Source: Mycolicibacterium stellerae
GTDB lineage: Bacteria; Actinomycetota; Actinomycetes; Mycobacteriales; Mycobacteriaceae
DNA: 64,000 bases
Direction of reading: 5' to 3'
Assembly: GCF_003719305.1 (NCBI RefSeq)
Contig: NZ_RARC01000020.1
Location: forward strand, 54,048 to 118,047
Position 1 is the stretch's first letter, and each line of letters opens with the position of its first letter. The notes beneath the pieces are model-generated. The model had not been told where the DNA came from and did no database searches. It saw nothing but the letters and a program-made list of their open reading frames with translations. Both the position numbers and the translations under genes were made by a program. This document shows positions 11,701 through 17,837 of the stretch, one piece after another.

Positions 11701-13778
11701 CACCGGACGAGGGGTATGTGCAGGTCCGGGTGGACGCCGCGGGTCTGAACTTCCGCGACGTGCTCAATGTGCTCGGTCTCTACCCGGGTGATCCTGGGCC
11801 GATCGGCGGCGACTTCGCAGGCGTCGTCACCCAAGTGGGTAGCGGCGTAACCGGACTCGAGGTCGGCCAGCACGTGTACGGCTTCATGCAGGGCGCATTC
11901 TCCAGCCGGTTCAACGTGCCCGAGCAGTTGCTGGCGCCGGTGCCCGACGGGGTGAGTGCCGTTGCGGCGGCGACCATTCCGGCCGCGGCACTCACGGTGC
12001 GGCTGGCATTCGACTGGGCGCAGTTGCGGCCCGGTGACCGGGTGCTCATTCACGCCGCCAGCGGCGGTGTCGGGCTTGCCGCGATCCAGATGGCACAGCA
12101 GCAGGGCGCCGTCGTGTTCGCGACCGCAAGCACCTATAAGCGCGCGACGCTGCGCAATATGGGCGTGAAGTACGTCTACGATTCGCGCACAACGGATTTC
12201 GCCGACCAGATTCTTGCCGACACCAACGGTGAGGGCGTCGACGTGGTGCTCAACAGCCTGACCAACGAGGGCTTTCTCGAGGCGACCGTGCGGGCCACCG
12301 CCCAGAACGGCCGGTTCGCCGAGATCGCCAAGCGCGACATCTGGACACCGGAGCAGATGGCGGCGGCCCGTCCTGACATCGCCTATGAGATCGTGGCGCT
12401 GGATGTGACCACCCTGCAGAACCCCGACCACATCAAGCGGTTGTTGAACGAGGTGTCGGACGGGCTGGCCACCGGCGAGTGGACACCGCTGCCCGCCGAG
12501 ATCTACCCGCTGACCGAGGCAAGGGCCGCGTTCCGCCGTATGCAGCAGGCGCGGCATATCGGCAAGATCGTGGTGCAGATACCGAAGCCGCTGCAGCCGC
12601 AAGCTGATCGGAGCTATCTGATCACCGGCGGGCTCGGTGCGATCGGTCTGCGCACGGCGGCGTATCTGGCCCAGCTAGGTGCCGGCGACATCGTGTTGAC
12701 CAGCAGGCGGGCACCCGACGAGGACGCGCAACGGGTCATCGATGAGATCACCGAGCGGTCCCGGTCGCGCATCCACGTCTTCACAGCCGATGTCGGCGAC
12801 GAGTCCGAGGTTGCGAGCCTGCTGGACCGAATCCGCGCGGAGTTGCCGCCGCTCGCAGGCGTCGCGCATCTGGCCGGCGTGCTCGACGATGCGCTGTTGT
12901 CCCAGCAGAGCCTCGACCGTTTCCGAACGGCGTTGGCGCCCAAGGCGTTCGGTGCCTGCCACTTGGATCGTTTGACGAAAGACGACGATCTGGACTTCTT
13001 CATCGTGGCCTCGTCGGTGTCCAGCTTGTTCGGCTCGCCCGGTCAATCCAACTACGCGACCGCCAACGGGCTGCTCGACGGCCTTGTCGCGCAGAGAAGG
13101 GCGCAGGGCTTGCCTGCCACCGGCATCAACTTCGGTCCGTGGGGCGAGGGTGGGATGGCCTCTTCGGAGGCCGCGCGCGCGAACCTGGGTGCGCAGGGGC
13201 TGGTGCCACTCGACCCTTCGGCCGCGCTGAGCGCGCTCGCCGAGGTCGTCGCGAACGGCACCGGTCAGGCAACCGTGATCAAGGCCAACTGGCAGCGTGC
13301 CGCAAAGTTGTTGGGCGCTTCTCGCCCACCGATTCTCGACCAGGTGTTGCCGAGTGCAGTCGGGGAGGTGACCGGTGACAGCGAGTTGCTTCGGCAGCTG
13401 CAGGAGATACCGGTGCCGCAGCGGGCCGGATTCGTGACCGAATTCCTTCAGCGCGAAGTCCAGAACTTCCTGCGGCTGGCGCAACCGCCGGCGGCAACCA
13501 GTCGGTTCCTCGACCTGGGCACGGATTCGCTGATGGCGATCGAACTCCGCAACCGGCTGCACAGTCAGTTCGGCGGCGCGTTCACGATCAACGCGACCGC
13601 GGTGTTCGACTATCCGACCATCGGGGGCCTCGCCGAGTATCTGGTGGGTCAGCTCCCCGAGTCGGAATCGGAATCTGCTGCGCAGACGCAGCCAGCCGCG
13701 CAGTCCGACCCGGACGCGGAGTCAACCGAATCGGACTCAGAGTCAGAGGAGTGGCAACCCGTCGCGAGCGACGCCTAG
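2736..13778 (+). CDS. pks: Two-module type I polyketide synthase of trehalose polyphleate synthesis
   Basis: This is a 3680-residue modular synthase, close in size to the M. smegmatis TPP synthase. Module 1 contains KS (about 10-440, Cys184 in DTACSSS), AT (about 540-890, Ser637 in GHSVGQ), KR (about 1180-1390) and ACP (Ser1494 in GMDSL). Module 2 contains KS (about 1555-1980, Cys1728), AT (about 2085-2435, Ser2184), DH (His2485 in HVIYGTVVVP), ER (about 2970-3265), KR (about 3290-3460) and ACP (Ser3598 in GTDSL). Both AT domains carry the HAFH signature associated with malonyl-CoA, which fits the unbranched, polyunsaturated phleic acyl chains. Module 1 has no recognisable DH. There is no thioesterase, as expected if PapA3 or another enzyme off-loads the chain. 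The last 45 residues are an acidic Ser/Glu/Asp tail. The ATG has an AAGGAG site 9 bases upstream that overlaps the third operator. The product assignment is from locus synteny. Confidence 0.92.
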   Translation: MGSVENSIEPAPRFAIVGYAARFPGAPDTDEFWNVLREGRDAVTEVPKDRWDVDEFFDPEPGVPGKVVTRRAGFVDDVTGFDAPFFGMSTREVRLMDPQHRLLLEMAWSAVEHSGTAPTALADTNTGVFVGLATHDYLGMASDELTYPEIEAYMAIGTSNAAAAGRISYRLGLQGPSVAVDTACSSSLVAIHQACQALRLGECDLALAGGANVLLTPATMITFSSAHMLAPDGRCKTFDAAADGYVRGEGCGVIVIKRLEDAIEDGDRIRAVIRGSAINQDGASGGLTVPNGVAQQRVIADALKRADLEPSDIGYLEAHGTGTSLGDPIEAQAAGAVLGAGREPGQPLLIGSAKTNIGHLEAAAGIAGVIKVILSLENELLPRHLHFENPSPHIPWDRLAVEVVKEATSWERNGRPRIAGVSSFGFAGTNAHVILEEAPEEATPSPVERPAEGRFSVLPLSARTPAALVRVADLYRSWLSAHPEAPLPDVCFTAGAGRAHLEHRAALVVNSRESVAELLSAVADDRPVSGLVRGESHDKPKTAWLFTGQGSQYPGMARELYDTEPVFAETLNRCAAVVADVLEKPLLDVIFDVDSPDAEDSLRQTSYAQPALFAVEMGLARLWQSWGFEPDVVLGHSVGQYSAACVAGVFSITDGALLMAERGRLFGSLPAGGRMVAVFADAERVESLTDDYPSLSVAAYNGANTVLSGPAQDLEKAVAGLAAAGVRCDWLDTSHAFHSALLDPILDDFESYAQRFNFQTPQRILIDNRTGTALGRSVKLDGTYWRRHARQPVEFAKSVRTLADLNCKVLVEIGPQPVLTAAALRAWPDPATAPRAIASLRRNTADHRQITEAVADAYVLGHLPDFGALRQTHARKLDLPTYPFERREYWYTDNRDASSPQQSAVGPRTQTVRLLEDGRIEELAALLDGADGDRQTFDVLTKLAAQHNQQRSSQSVADDRYEIRWDKPPTAVSAGQTEESTWLLVGDDCPAVAPFVDALTARGQQYRILDLPSSDADEEQLADALRAAAEEDSTLRIVHVAALDSDNPPSMRSLLRMQHQILGGTRRLFRAAIAAGLRKPIWIVTRGAQRVTDADTVSPDQSSLWGFGRAASLELPQVWGGLADLSEGTADEWSRFISEVVAQRGEDQIALRDQALYVPRLVRRDEQPSATAVELRDEATYLVTGGLGSIGLEIAGFLAAHGARHLVLTGRRPASDAALRSIDALREGHGCEIRVVAADIADAHDVARLLATVAAELPPLAGIVHAAGEIGTTPLSTLDDAEIDRVFAGKVWGAWHLSEAAADLQLDFFLSTSSIASVWGGFGQTAYGAANAFLDGLAWRLRERGISGISVNFGPWSAGMADAESRARLDKRGVQTLSPADALSGLADVMATSAAQGPAQGVVARIDWTRFLPLYQQAGRRAFLAELAREVPDATPAPTTSGKTQLVERLTAAPTQQRKKLLTDYLRDAVAEVTRVDAAEIREDAGFFDLGMDSLMAVELRRRIEQGVGREIPVTLVMDHPRLSDAADYLLGEVLGLSEQADKPAPKPVSAPTRTDEPIAIVAVSCRFPGAPNPEAFWDLLAGGVDAIGEVPEDRFDIDEFYDPDPETPGKTYTRFGGFLDGIDGFDPEFFGISPREAVWIEPQQRLMLETAWEGLERAGYAPAALRGSRTGVFVGVGANEYAHLLSAESIDKIEPYFITGNALNAISGRVAFALGLEGPAVAVDTACSSALVAVHQACQALHSGDCDMALAGGVNVLLSPVTVIAASRARMLSPVGRCKTFDASADGYVRSEGCGILVLKRLSDAVRDGDRVCAVIPGSAVNQDGASSGLTVPNGGAQQRLIGAVLDRAGLAGGDVDYLEAHGTGTPLGDPIEVQAAAAAYGGSRDANRPLLMGSVKTNIGHLESASGAAGLIKVVLSLQNEMLPESLHFDTPSPHIPWDSLPVRVVDKATPWQTNGRPRRAGVSSFGFTGTNAHVLLEEAPAAQPVAQEPVTDEQPVNVLALSARTPEALVALAQRYESFLTAHPDADIADVCLTAGAGRSHFEHRAALVVDSVDGARDGLAGLAENRMRPGVVRGEHTHHPTTAWFFTGQGSQYPGMARELFDAEPVFAETVTRCAEAVDDILPRPLLDVLFAIDRETGGETGEALRHTSFAQPALFAVEMGLARLWQSWGIEPDVVLGHSVGQYAAACVAGVFSLTDGARLMAERGRLFGSLPEGGRMVAVFTDAKHVEKSAGEFPRVSVGAYNGPNTVLSGPGEDLEQIVAGFSEEGIRCTWLQTSHAFHSELLDPVLDEFESYAAQLQFAVPTLPLVCNRTGAVLTAQTPLDAKYWRRHSRQPVQFAESVRTVAALGCSVLMEIGPQPVLTGAAVQVWPEHLAAPRAIVSMRKGVGDRRQIADALAAAYVGGHRPDFAALHSATGRKLELPTYPFQRRRFWPKASGIAGSGYHGQAVSGILGSAKDLASGDTVYTSRLSVKSQPWLSDHVIYGTVVVPGATYAAMALAAVGPPARAKDVFFYEPIILPEKSSREVQLTLSPLDDGSGSTFKVHSRPYGEKGAEWSLNAEGTVVAGVDEEEASPEPAEPVDAVTERLNRMRPQELFETFADMELAWGPNWSGSLKSLWLGDGEAIGDIIVGEELAEHLGSEPMHPVLMDLCTGVAFPAFPALLAAEQGVNDLFLPLRYGQVMLTEKMPRRFYCRAKWHTSELNSETQVFDLDFVDRDGRQLGGIREFTVKRAPREALLRGLGGDTSRLLYTLGWQEVPPPAAVDNTAGADGTWLVAGFDELAANVAGCIPFDPTTDSEPLGQVLAQAHQRGLPFAGVVWRATAPGPNESSADIAARLEAEIANLLSAVHAVQDGSQNGGVKLPNGLWIVTEHAVATESGEPVDPVQAALWGFGRTTINEEPALRCRLVDSDGSDQAVQLLTKLLTTPLEEPELALRQGKLLASRLLHWARSGHLTVPRSNDYVLAPTERGAIDNLRLIESDVPPPDEGYVQVRVDAAGLNFRDVLNVLGLYPGDPGPIGGDFAGVVTQVGSGVTGLEVGQHVYGFMQGAFSSRFNVPEQLLAPVPDGVSAVAAATIPAAALTVRLAFDWAQLRPGDRVLIHAASGGVGLAAIQMAQQQGAVVFATASTYKRATLRNMGVKYVYDSRTTDFADQILADTNGEGVDVVLNSLTNEGFLEATVRATAQNGRFAEIAKRDIWTPEQMAAARPDIAYEIVALDVTTLQNPDHIKRLLNEVSDGLATGEWTPLPAEIYPLTEARAAFRRMQQARHIGKIVVQIPKPLQPQADRSYLITGGLGAIGLRTAAYLAQLGAGDIVLTSRRAPDEDAQRVIDEITERSRSRIHVFTADVGDESEVASLLDRIRAELPPLAGVAHLAGVLDDALLSQQSLDRFRTALAPKAFGACHLDRLTKDDDLDFFIVASSVSSLFGSPGQSNYATANGLLDGLVAQRRAQGLPATGINFGPWGEGGMASSEAARANLGAQGLVPLDPSAALSALAEVVANGTGQATVIKANWQRAAKLLGASRPPILDQVLPSAVGEVTGDSELLRQLQEIPVPQRAGFVTEFLQREVQNFLRLAQPPAATSRFLDLGTDSLMAIELRNRLHSQFGGAFTINATAVFDYPTIGGLAEYLVGQLPESESESAAQTQPAAQSDPDAESTESDSESEEWQPVASDA

Positions 13779-13783
13779 TACAC

Positions 13784-14872
13784 CTAGTCGCTCGCCCACC
13801 GCTGCGCTTCGGTCTCCGGTGGCAGCGGCGGGTGCAGCGGCACGTCAAGGCCGTCGTAGATACCCGGCTTCTGGGTCGCCAGCCATCCGATGGCGCCGAG
13901 CAAACGGTTTGCCGCTGTGGTGTTTCCGCCGTCGGCCCTTGTGCCGCCCGGCACGTCGGCCCGGCTGACCAGCGTGAGTTCGGGATCGCCGTCGACGATG
14001 ACGCGGTGGTCGCCTGCACCCTGGTCCGGCTGCGGCCAGTCCGGTGCGCACGAGGGATGGATGCGGGTGATGTGGTCGATGACGATCCGCTCCTGTCCGG
14101 CGACCTTTCCGATCACCTTCAGCCAGAACGCGCCCTGGGTGCCCTCGTCGAACCGGCCCATCACGGTGTCGACCGACGTTTCCAGCGGCCGCCGGTCAAC
14201 CTCCTCGGTGATCTCGTCGATCTCCATACCAAGGCCGCGGCCGATCAGCCGGACGTTGCCGCCCCACACCATGGTCGGGATCGACGGCAACAGCATCATC
14301 GGCGTTTCGTCCATCGGTCCTCCGAACCCGCACAGCACCTTCACCGCGTGCGGCTGGTTGTAGGTCGAGTAGTCGAAGATCTCCTGGCAGTGGATCGTCC
14401 GGATCCTGGTGCAGAGGCCGGCGGCGATCACCGCGAGGGCGTCGTTGCCCCACCCGGGGTCGACCCCGCTGACGAAGAGCGTGGCGCCGCCCTCCTCGGC
14501 GGCCGCGGTCAGCCGCTCGACCCATTCCGGTGGTGCCGAGCGCGGGTCGTAGAGCGAGTACAGCGACGGCGTGACGACATGGCTGCCCGCGCGCAGGCAG
14601 CGTTCGATGTCGTTGACGGCCTCCTCGGGCCGGATGTCGCCCGACGCCATGTACGCCACCGCATCGCAGTCGGCCAGTGCGGCGTCGACGTCCGTCGTCG
14701 CCACCACTCCGGTCGGGCTGTCGAGGCCGACGAACTCGGCGGCATCCATGCCCGCTTTTGACTCGGACGAGGTGATGATCCCGGCCAGCGCAAGGCCGGG
14801 AAAAGCCAACGCCGACCGGATGGCCGTCGAGCCCATATTGCCTGTTCCCCACACCGCTACCCGCTGTTGCAT
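13784..14872 (-). CDS. DapB-like NAD(P)-binding oxidoreductase
   Basis: This 362-residue protein has an N-terminal Rossmann fold (VAVWGTGNMGSTAIR) resembling dihydrodipicolinate reductase or diaminopimelate dehydrogenase. Mycobacteria carry several such paralogues, usually annotated as dihydrodipicolinate reductase-like; their substrates are unknown. It does not look like the housekeeping DapB, which is about 245 residues long. The start ATG at 14872 gives MQQRVAVWGTGNMG directly at the nucleotide-binding loop. The gene converges on pks with only a few bases between the stops, so the two genes probably share a termination zone. It is divergent from fadE5 across about 245 bases. No link to TPP or fatty-acid metabolism can be shown from sequence. 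Confidence 0.75.
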   Translation of the reverse strand: MQQRVAVWGTGNMGSTAIRSALAFPGLALAGIITSSESKAGMDAAEFVGLDSPTGVVATTDVDAALADCDAVAYMASGDIRPEEAVNDIERCLRAGSHVVTPSLYSLYDPRSAPPEWVERLTAAAEEGGATLFVSGVDPGWGNDALAVIAAGLCTRIRTIHCQEIFDYSTYNQPHAVKVLCGFGGPMDETPMMLLPSIPTMVWGGNVRLIGRGLGMEIDEITEEVDRRPLETSVDTVMGRFDEGTQGAFWLKVIGKVAGQERIVIDHITRIHPSCAPDWPQPDQGAGDHRVIVDGDPELTLVSRADVPGGTRADGGNTTAANRLLGAIGWLATQKPGIYDGLDVPLHPPLPPETEAQRWASD

Positions 14873-15027
14873 GAGTTCACCTTAGTGATACGTGTGGCTT
14901 GGCTGTGGTGGGTATCACAAACAGGCGTTTCCCCAAGTCAGAAGCCATTTTGGCCGGTAAACCGGCGGCCGATCAACCGCTGGGTTGCTTAGCTGATGGA
15001 AATTGCTCGTTCAGGCTTTGCGTTGAA

Positions 15028-15069
15028 GTTACCGGGCGGTATATTGGGCCACAGTTACTGGTGGGTAAC
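15028..15069. promoter_or_regulatory. Operator-like repeats upstream of fadE5
   Basis: A perfect inverted repeat AGTTAC-TGGTGG-GTAACT lies at 15053-15070. It has the same TTAC-N6-GTAA core and spacing as the pks and fadA2/fabG4 sites. A weaker copy, GTTAC-CGGGCG-GTATA, lies 26 bases upstream at 15028-15043. The fadE5 start is at 15118, so both sites fall in the promoter zone between the DapB-like gene and fadE5. Function is inferred from recurrence. Confidence 0.6.
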
Positions 15070-15117
15070 TTAGCCAAAAGTACCCAACCGTTGTGGCGTT
15101 CTCGACGAGGAGGAAAC

Positions 15118-16953
15118 GTGAGCCACTACAAGAGCAATGTTCGTGACCAGGTATTCAACCTGTTCGAGGTGTTCGGCCTTGAGAAGGCGCTCGGCGAGGG
15201 CGAATACGCCGATCTGGATGCCGAAACCGCCAAGGAGATGCTCGGCGAGATCGCCAGGCTGGCCGAGGGTCCGATCGCCGAATCGTTCGCCGACAGCGAC
15301 CGCAACCCCCCGACCTTTGATCCCAACACGTTCACGGTCACGCTGCCTGAGCCGTTCAAGAAGTCCGTGCGGGCCATGCTCGACGGCGGCTGGGACCGCG
15401 TCGGCCTCGACGAGGAACTCGGAGGGGTGCCCGCGCCCAAGGCGCTCATGTGGGCGCTGCACGAGCACATCCTCGGCGCCAACCCGGCCGTGTGGATGTA
15501 CGGCGGTGGCGCAGGTTTCGCCAACATCTTCTATCACCTGGGCACCGACGAGCAGAAGAAGTGGGCCACGATCGCCGCAGAGCGCGGTTGGGGCTCGACG
15601 ATGGTGCTCACCGAGCCCGACGCCGGTTCCGACGTCGGCGCGGGCCGCACGAAGGCCGTCAAGCAGGACGACGGCTCGTGGCACATCGACGGCGTCAAGC
15701 GCTTCATCACCTCTGGCGACTCAGGCGACCTGTTCGAGAACATCTTCCACCTAGTGCTGGCCCGCCCCGAGGGCGCAGGCCCCGGCACCAAGGGTCTGTC
15801 GCTGTTCTTCGTGCCGAAGTTCCTTTTCGACTTCGAGACCGGCGAAATCGGCGAGCGCAACGGTGTGTACGTCACCAACGTCGAGCACAAGATGGGCCTG
15901 AAGGTTTCGGCGACGTGTGAGCTGTCACTCGGCCAGCACGACAAGCCCGCCAAGGGCTGGCTGGTCGGCGAGACCCACGAGGGCATCGCGCAGATGTTCG
16001 ACGTCATCGAGCAGGCCCGAATGATGGTCGGCACCAAGGCCATCGCGACCCTGTCCACCGGCTACCTGAACGCGCTCGACTACGCGAAGAACCGCGTGCA
16101 GGGCGCCGACATGACCCAGATGACCGACAAGACCGCGCCGCGGGTGACCATCACGCATCACCCCGACGTGCGTCGCAGCCTGATGACCCAGAAGGCGTAC
16201 GCCGAGGGACTGCGGGCGCTGTACCTGTTCACCAGCACCTACCAGGACGCCGCGGTGGCCAAGGCGGTGCAGGGTGTCGACGCCGAGTTGGCGGTGAAGG
16301 TCAACGACCTGATGCTGCCGATCGTCAAGGGCGTCGGCTCGGAGCAGGCATACGCCAAGCTGACCGAGAGCCTGCAAACCTTCGGCGGATCCGGCTTCCT
16401 GCAGGACTACCCGATCGAGCAGTACATCCGCGACGCCAAGATCGACTCGCTGTATGAGGGCACAACGGCCATCCAGGCGCAGGACTTCTTCTTCCGCAAG
16501 ATCGTCCGCGACAAGGGTGTGGCACTGGCACACGTTGCCGGTCAGATCGAGCAGTTCGTCAAGAGCGAGTCCGGCAACGGCCGGCTGAAGGCCGAGCGGA
16601 TGTTGCTGGCGACCGCGCTCGAGGACGTGCAGGCGATGGCCGCCACGCTGACCGGCTACCTGATGTCGGCGCAGGAGAACCCCGAGAACCTCTACAAGGT
16701 GGGCCTGGGTTCGGTGCGCTTCCTGATGAGCGTCGGCGACCTGGTCATCGGCTGGCTCCTTGCGCGGCAGGCCGCCGTGGCGATCGAGGCGCTCGATGCG
16801 GGTGCCAGCGGTAACGACCGTGCGTTCTACGAGGGCAAGGTCGCGGTGGCGTCGTTCTTCGCCAAGAACATGCTTCCGCTGCTCACCAGCACGCGTCAGG
16901 TGATCGACACCATCGACAACGAGATCATGGAACTGGACGAGGCGGCCTTCTAA
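15118..16953 (+). CDS. fadE5: Acyl-CoA dehydrogenase FadE5
   Basis: FadE5 is a flavoprotein that introduces the alpha-beta double bond into acyl-CoA in beta-oxidation. The 611 residues equal the length of M. tuberculosis FadE5 (Rv0244c). The start is GTG 15118, because a strong GAGGAGGA site lies at 15106-15113 and the protein begins MSHYKSNVRDQVFNLFEVFG; the reading frame upstream to 14899 looks non-coding. Seen features are the FAD/substrate segment MVLTEPDAGSDVGA, the FGGSGFLQDYP segment and the catalytic-region YEGTTAIQAQDF. The protein has an extra C-terminal helical region typical of long mycobacterial FadE proteins. In M. tuberculosis the gene is next to fadA2; here about 5 kb of envelope genes separate them. 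An intrinsic terminator follows. Regulation by the upstream TTAC-N6-GTAA site is proposed. Confidence 0.95.
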   Translation: MSHYKSNVRDQVFNLFEVFGLEKALGEGEYADLDAETAKEMLGEIARLAEGPIAESFADSDRNPPTFDPNTFTVTLPEPFKKSVRAMLDGGWDRVGLDEELGGVPAPKALMWALHEHILGANPAVWMYGGGAGFANIFYHLGTDEQKKWATIAAERGWGSTMVLTEPDAGSDVGAGRTKAVKQDDGSWHIDGVKRFITSGDSGDLFENIFHLVLARPEGAGPGTKGLSLFFVPKFLFDFETGEIGERNGVYVTNVEHKMGLKVSATCELSLGQHDKPAKGWLVGETHEGIAQMFDVIEQARMMVGTKAIATLSTGYLNALDYAKNRVQGADMTQMTDKTAPRVTITHHPDVRRSLMTQKAYAEGLRALYLFTSTYQDAAVAKAVQGVDAELAVKVNDLMLPIVKGVGSEQAYAKLTESLQTFGGSGFLQDYPIEQYIRDAKIDSLYEGTTAIQAQDFFFRKIVRDKGVALAHVAGQIEQFVKSESGNGRLKAERMLLATALEDVQAMAATLTGYLMSAQENPENLYKVGLGSVRFLMSVGDLVIGWLLARQAAVAIEALDAGASGNDRAFYEGKVAVASFFAKNMLPLLTSTRQVIDTIDNEIMELDEAAF

Positions 16954-16976
16954 ACCCTTCTTCGCCGCTTCGCACC

Positions 16977-17011
16977 AAAAGACCCCCGGGACTCTTCCCC
17001 GGGGGTCTTTT
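16977..17011. terminator. Strong intrinsic terminator after fadE5
   Basis: A perfect 14-bp stem is visible. AAAAGACCCCCGGG (16977-16990) pairs with CCCGGGGGTCTTTT (16998-17011) around the 7-base loop ACTCTTC. The stem ends in a T run, so it should terminate fadE5 transcripts, and by symmetry also transcripts from the other direction. The next start codon (17018) is only 6 bases beyond, so the DUF1361 gene may instead begin at the ATG at 17036. Confidence 0.9.
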
Positions 17012-17017
17012 GCGTAC

Positions 17018-17791
17018 ATGTCGCAGACTGAGCCGATGACAGCAGTCCGCACCGTCGTCTTGTTCGTCTCGCTGGTAGCGACCTCCGCGCTCACATTCGT
17101 GCTCGGCATCACCGACCCGGCGACGCCGCTCTACTACCCCACCCGGTTCCTCGTGTGGAACCTGATCCTCGCGTGGATCCCGGTGTTCTTCGCCGTATGG
17201 TTCGCCACGGTGGGCCGCCGCGTCTGGCTGTTGCCGCTTGGCCTTGGCTGGCTGGCGTTCCTGCCGAATGCGCCGTATCTCGTCACCGACCTCATCCACC
17301 TGGGCGAGGGTGTCGAGCTCTGGCGCCACGTCCTGCAGTACGGCTTCGCGGCGTGGACCGGCATCCTGCTCGGCGTGGTGTCGATGCGCCTGGTGCACAT
17401 GCGGTTCGAGCGGGATTTCGGTCGGGTGCTCGGGTGGACGGCGGTCGTCGTCTCGGTCGGGTTGTGTGCGATCGGCGTCGTCATCGGACGCTTTCAGCGG
17501 TGGAACTCCTGGGATCTGGTCAGGCAGCCGAACGTCGTGGTGGTACAGACACTCGAATGGGTGCGCTCTCCGTTGGCCTACGTGCAATCGACCGGGGTGG
17601 CCGTCGCCGTCGCCGCATTCTTCGGGCTTGCCTACCTGACGATCTGGTCCCTCGACGGGCTTGTCATCGTCGCCAAGGATTCGCCAAGACGATCCGCGCA
17701 GCGTAGGGCGCATGAAGATCTCGACGTGGGCGCTCATCGCGTCGGCCGTGGTCACGACGACCGTCGCGATCACGCCGACCGTTCACGCTGA
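17018..17791 (+). CDS. DUF1361 multi-pass membrane protein
   Basis: This is a 257-residue integral membrane protein with about six hydrophobic segments (for example VVLFVSLVATSALTFVLG, FLVWNLILAWIPVFFAVWF and LPLGLGWLAFLPNAPYLVTD). The NAPYLVTDLIHL block is characteristic of DUF1361, a family of unknown function. The start at 17018 directly follows the terminator; an ATG at 17036 (MTAVRTVVLF) is an equally good start. After about residue 225 the sequence becomes Arg/His/Asp-rich and overlaps a small secreted ORF at 17712 in another frame, so the tail may be non-native sequence read through an overlapping gene. It is first in a run of same-strand envelope genes extending to 21014. Confidence 0.75.
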   Translation: MSQTEPMTAVRTVVLFVSLVATSALTFVLGITDPATPLYYPTRFLVWNLILAWIPVFFAVWFATVGRRVWLLPLGLGWLAFLPNAPYLVTDLIHLGEGVELWRHVLQYGFAAWTGILLGVVSMRLVHMRFERDFGRVLGWTAVVVSVGLCAIGVVIGRFQRWNSWDLVRQPNVVVVQTLEWVRSPLAYVQSTGVAVAVAAFFGLAYLTIWSLDGLVIVAKDSPRRSAQRRAHEDLDVGAHRVGRGHDDRRDHADRSR

Positions 17792-17837
17792 GCCGACCAC
17801 CCTCGAATTCCATACCGAGGAAGGATCTGAGGTATGA
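17712..17837 (+). CDS. Small secreted peptide, coupled to the DUF3298 gene
   Basis: This 41-residue ORF starts at ATG 17712. It has a clear signal peptide: MKISTW, a hydrophobic core of Ala/Val/Thr/Ile, and a likely cleavage at VHA-EP near residue 26. The mature part would be only about 15 residues (EPTTLEFHTEEGSEV). Its stop overlaps the next gene's start as ATGA (17834-17837), the usual sign of translational coupling. It overlaps the last 80 bases of the DUF1361 frame. It may be a real micro-protein, or a leader ORF that brings ribosomes to the DUF3298 gene. No family is recognised. Confidence 0.5.
   Translation: MKISTWALIASAVVTTTVAITPTVHAEPTTLEFHTEEGSEV

Noticed and set aside
13000..13560. 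Numerous open frames antisense to the polyketide synthase
   Set aside because: They follow the GC-rich third-position pattern of the PKS reading frame and have no recognisable domains.
14899..15117. Upstream extension of FadE5 to an ATG at 14899
   Set aside because: It would place the promoter, the operator repeats and the GAGGAGGA site inside the gene. The GTG at 15118 gives the known FadE5 length.
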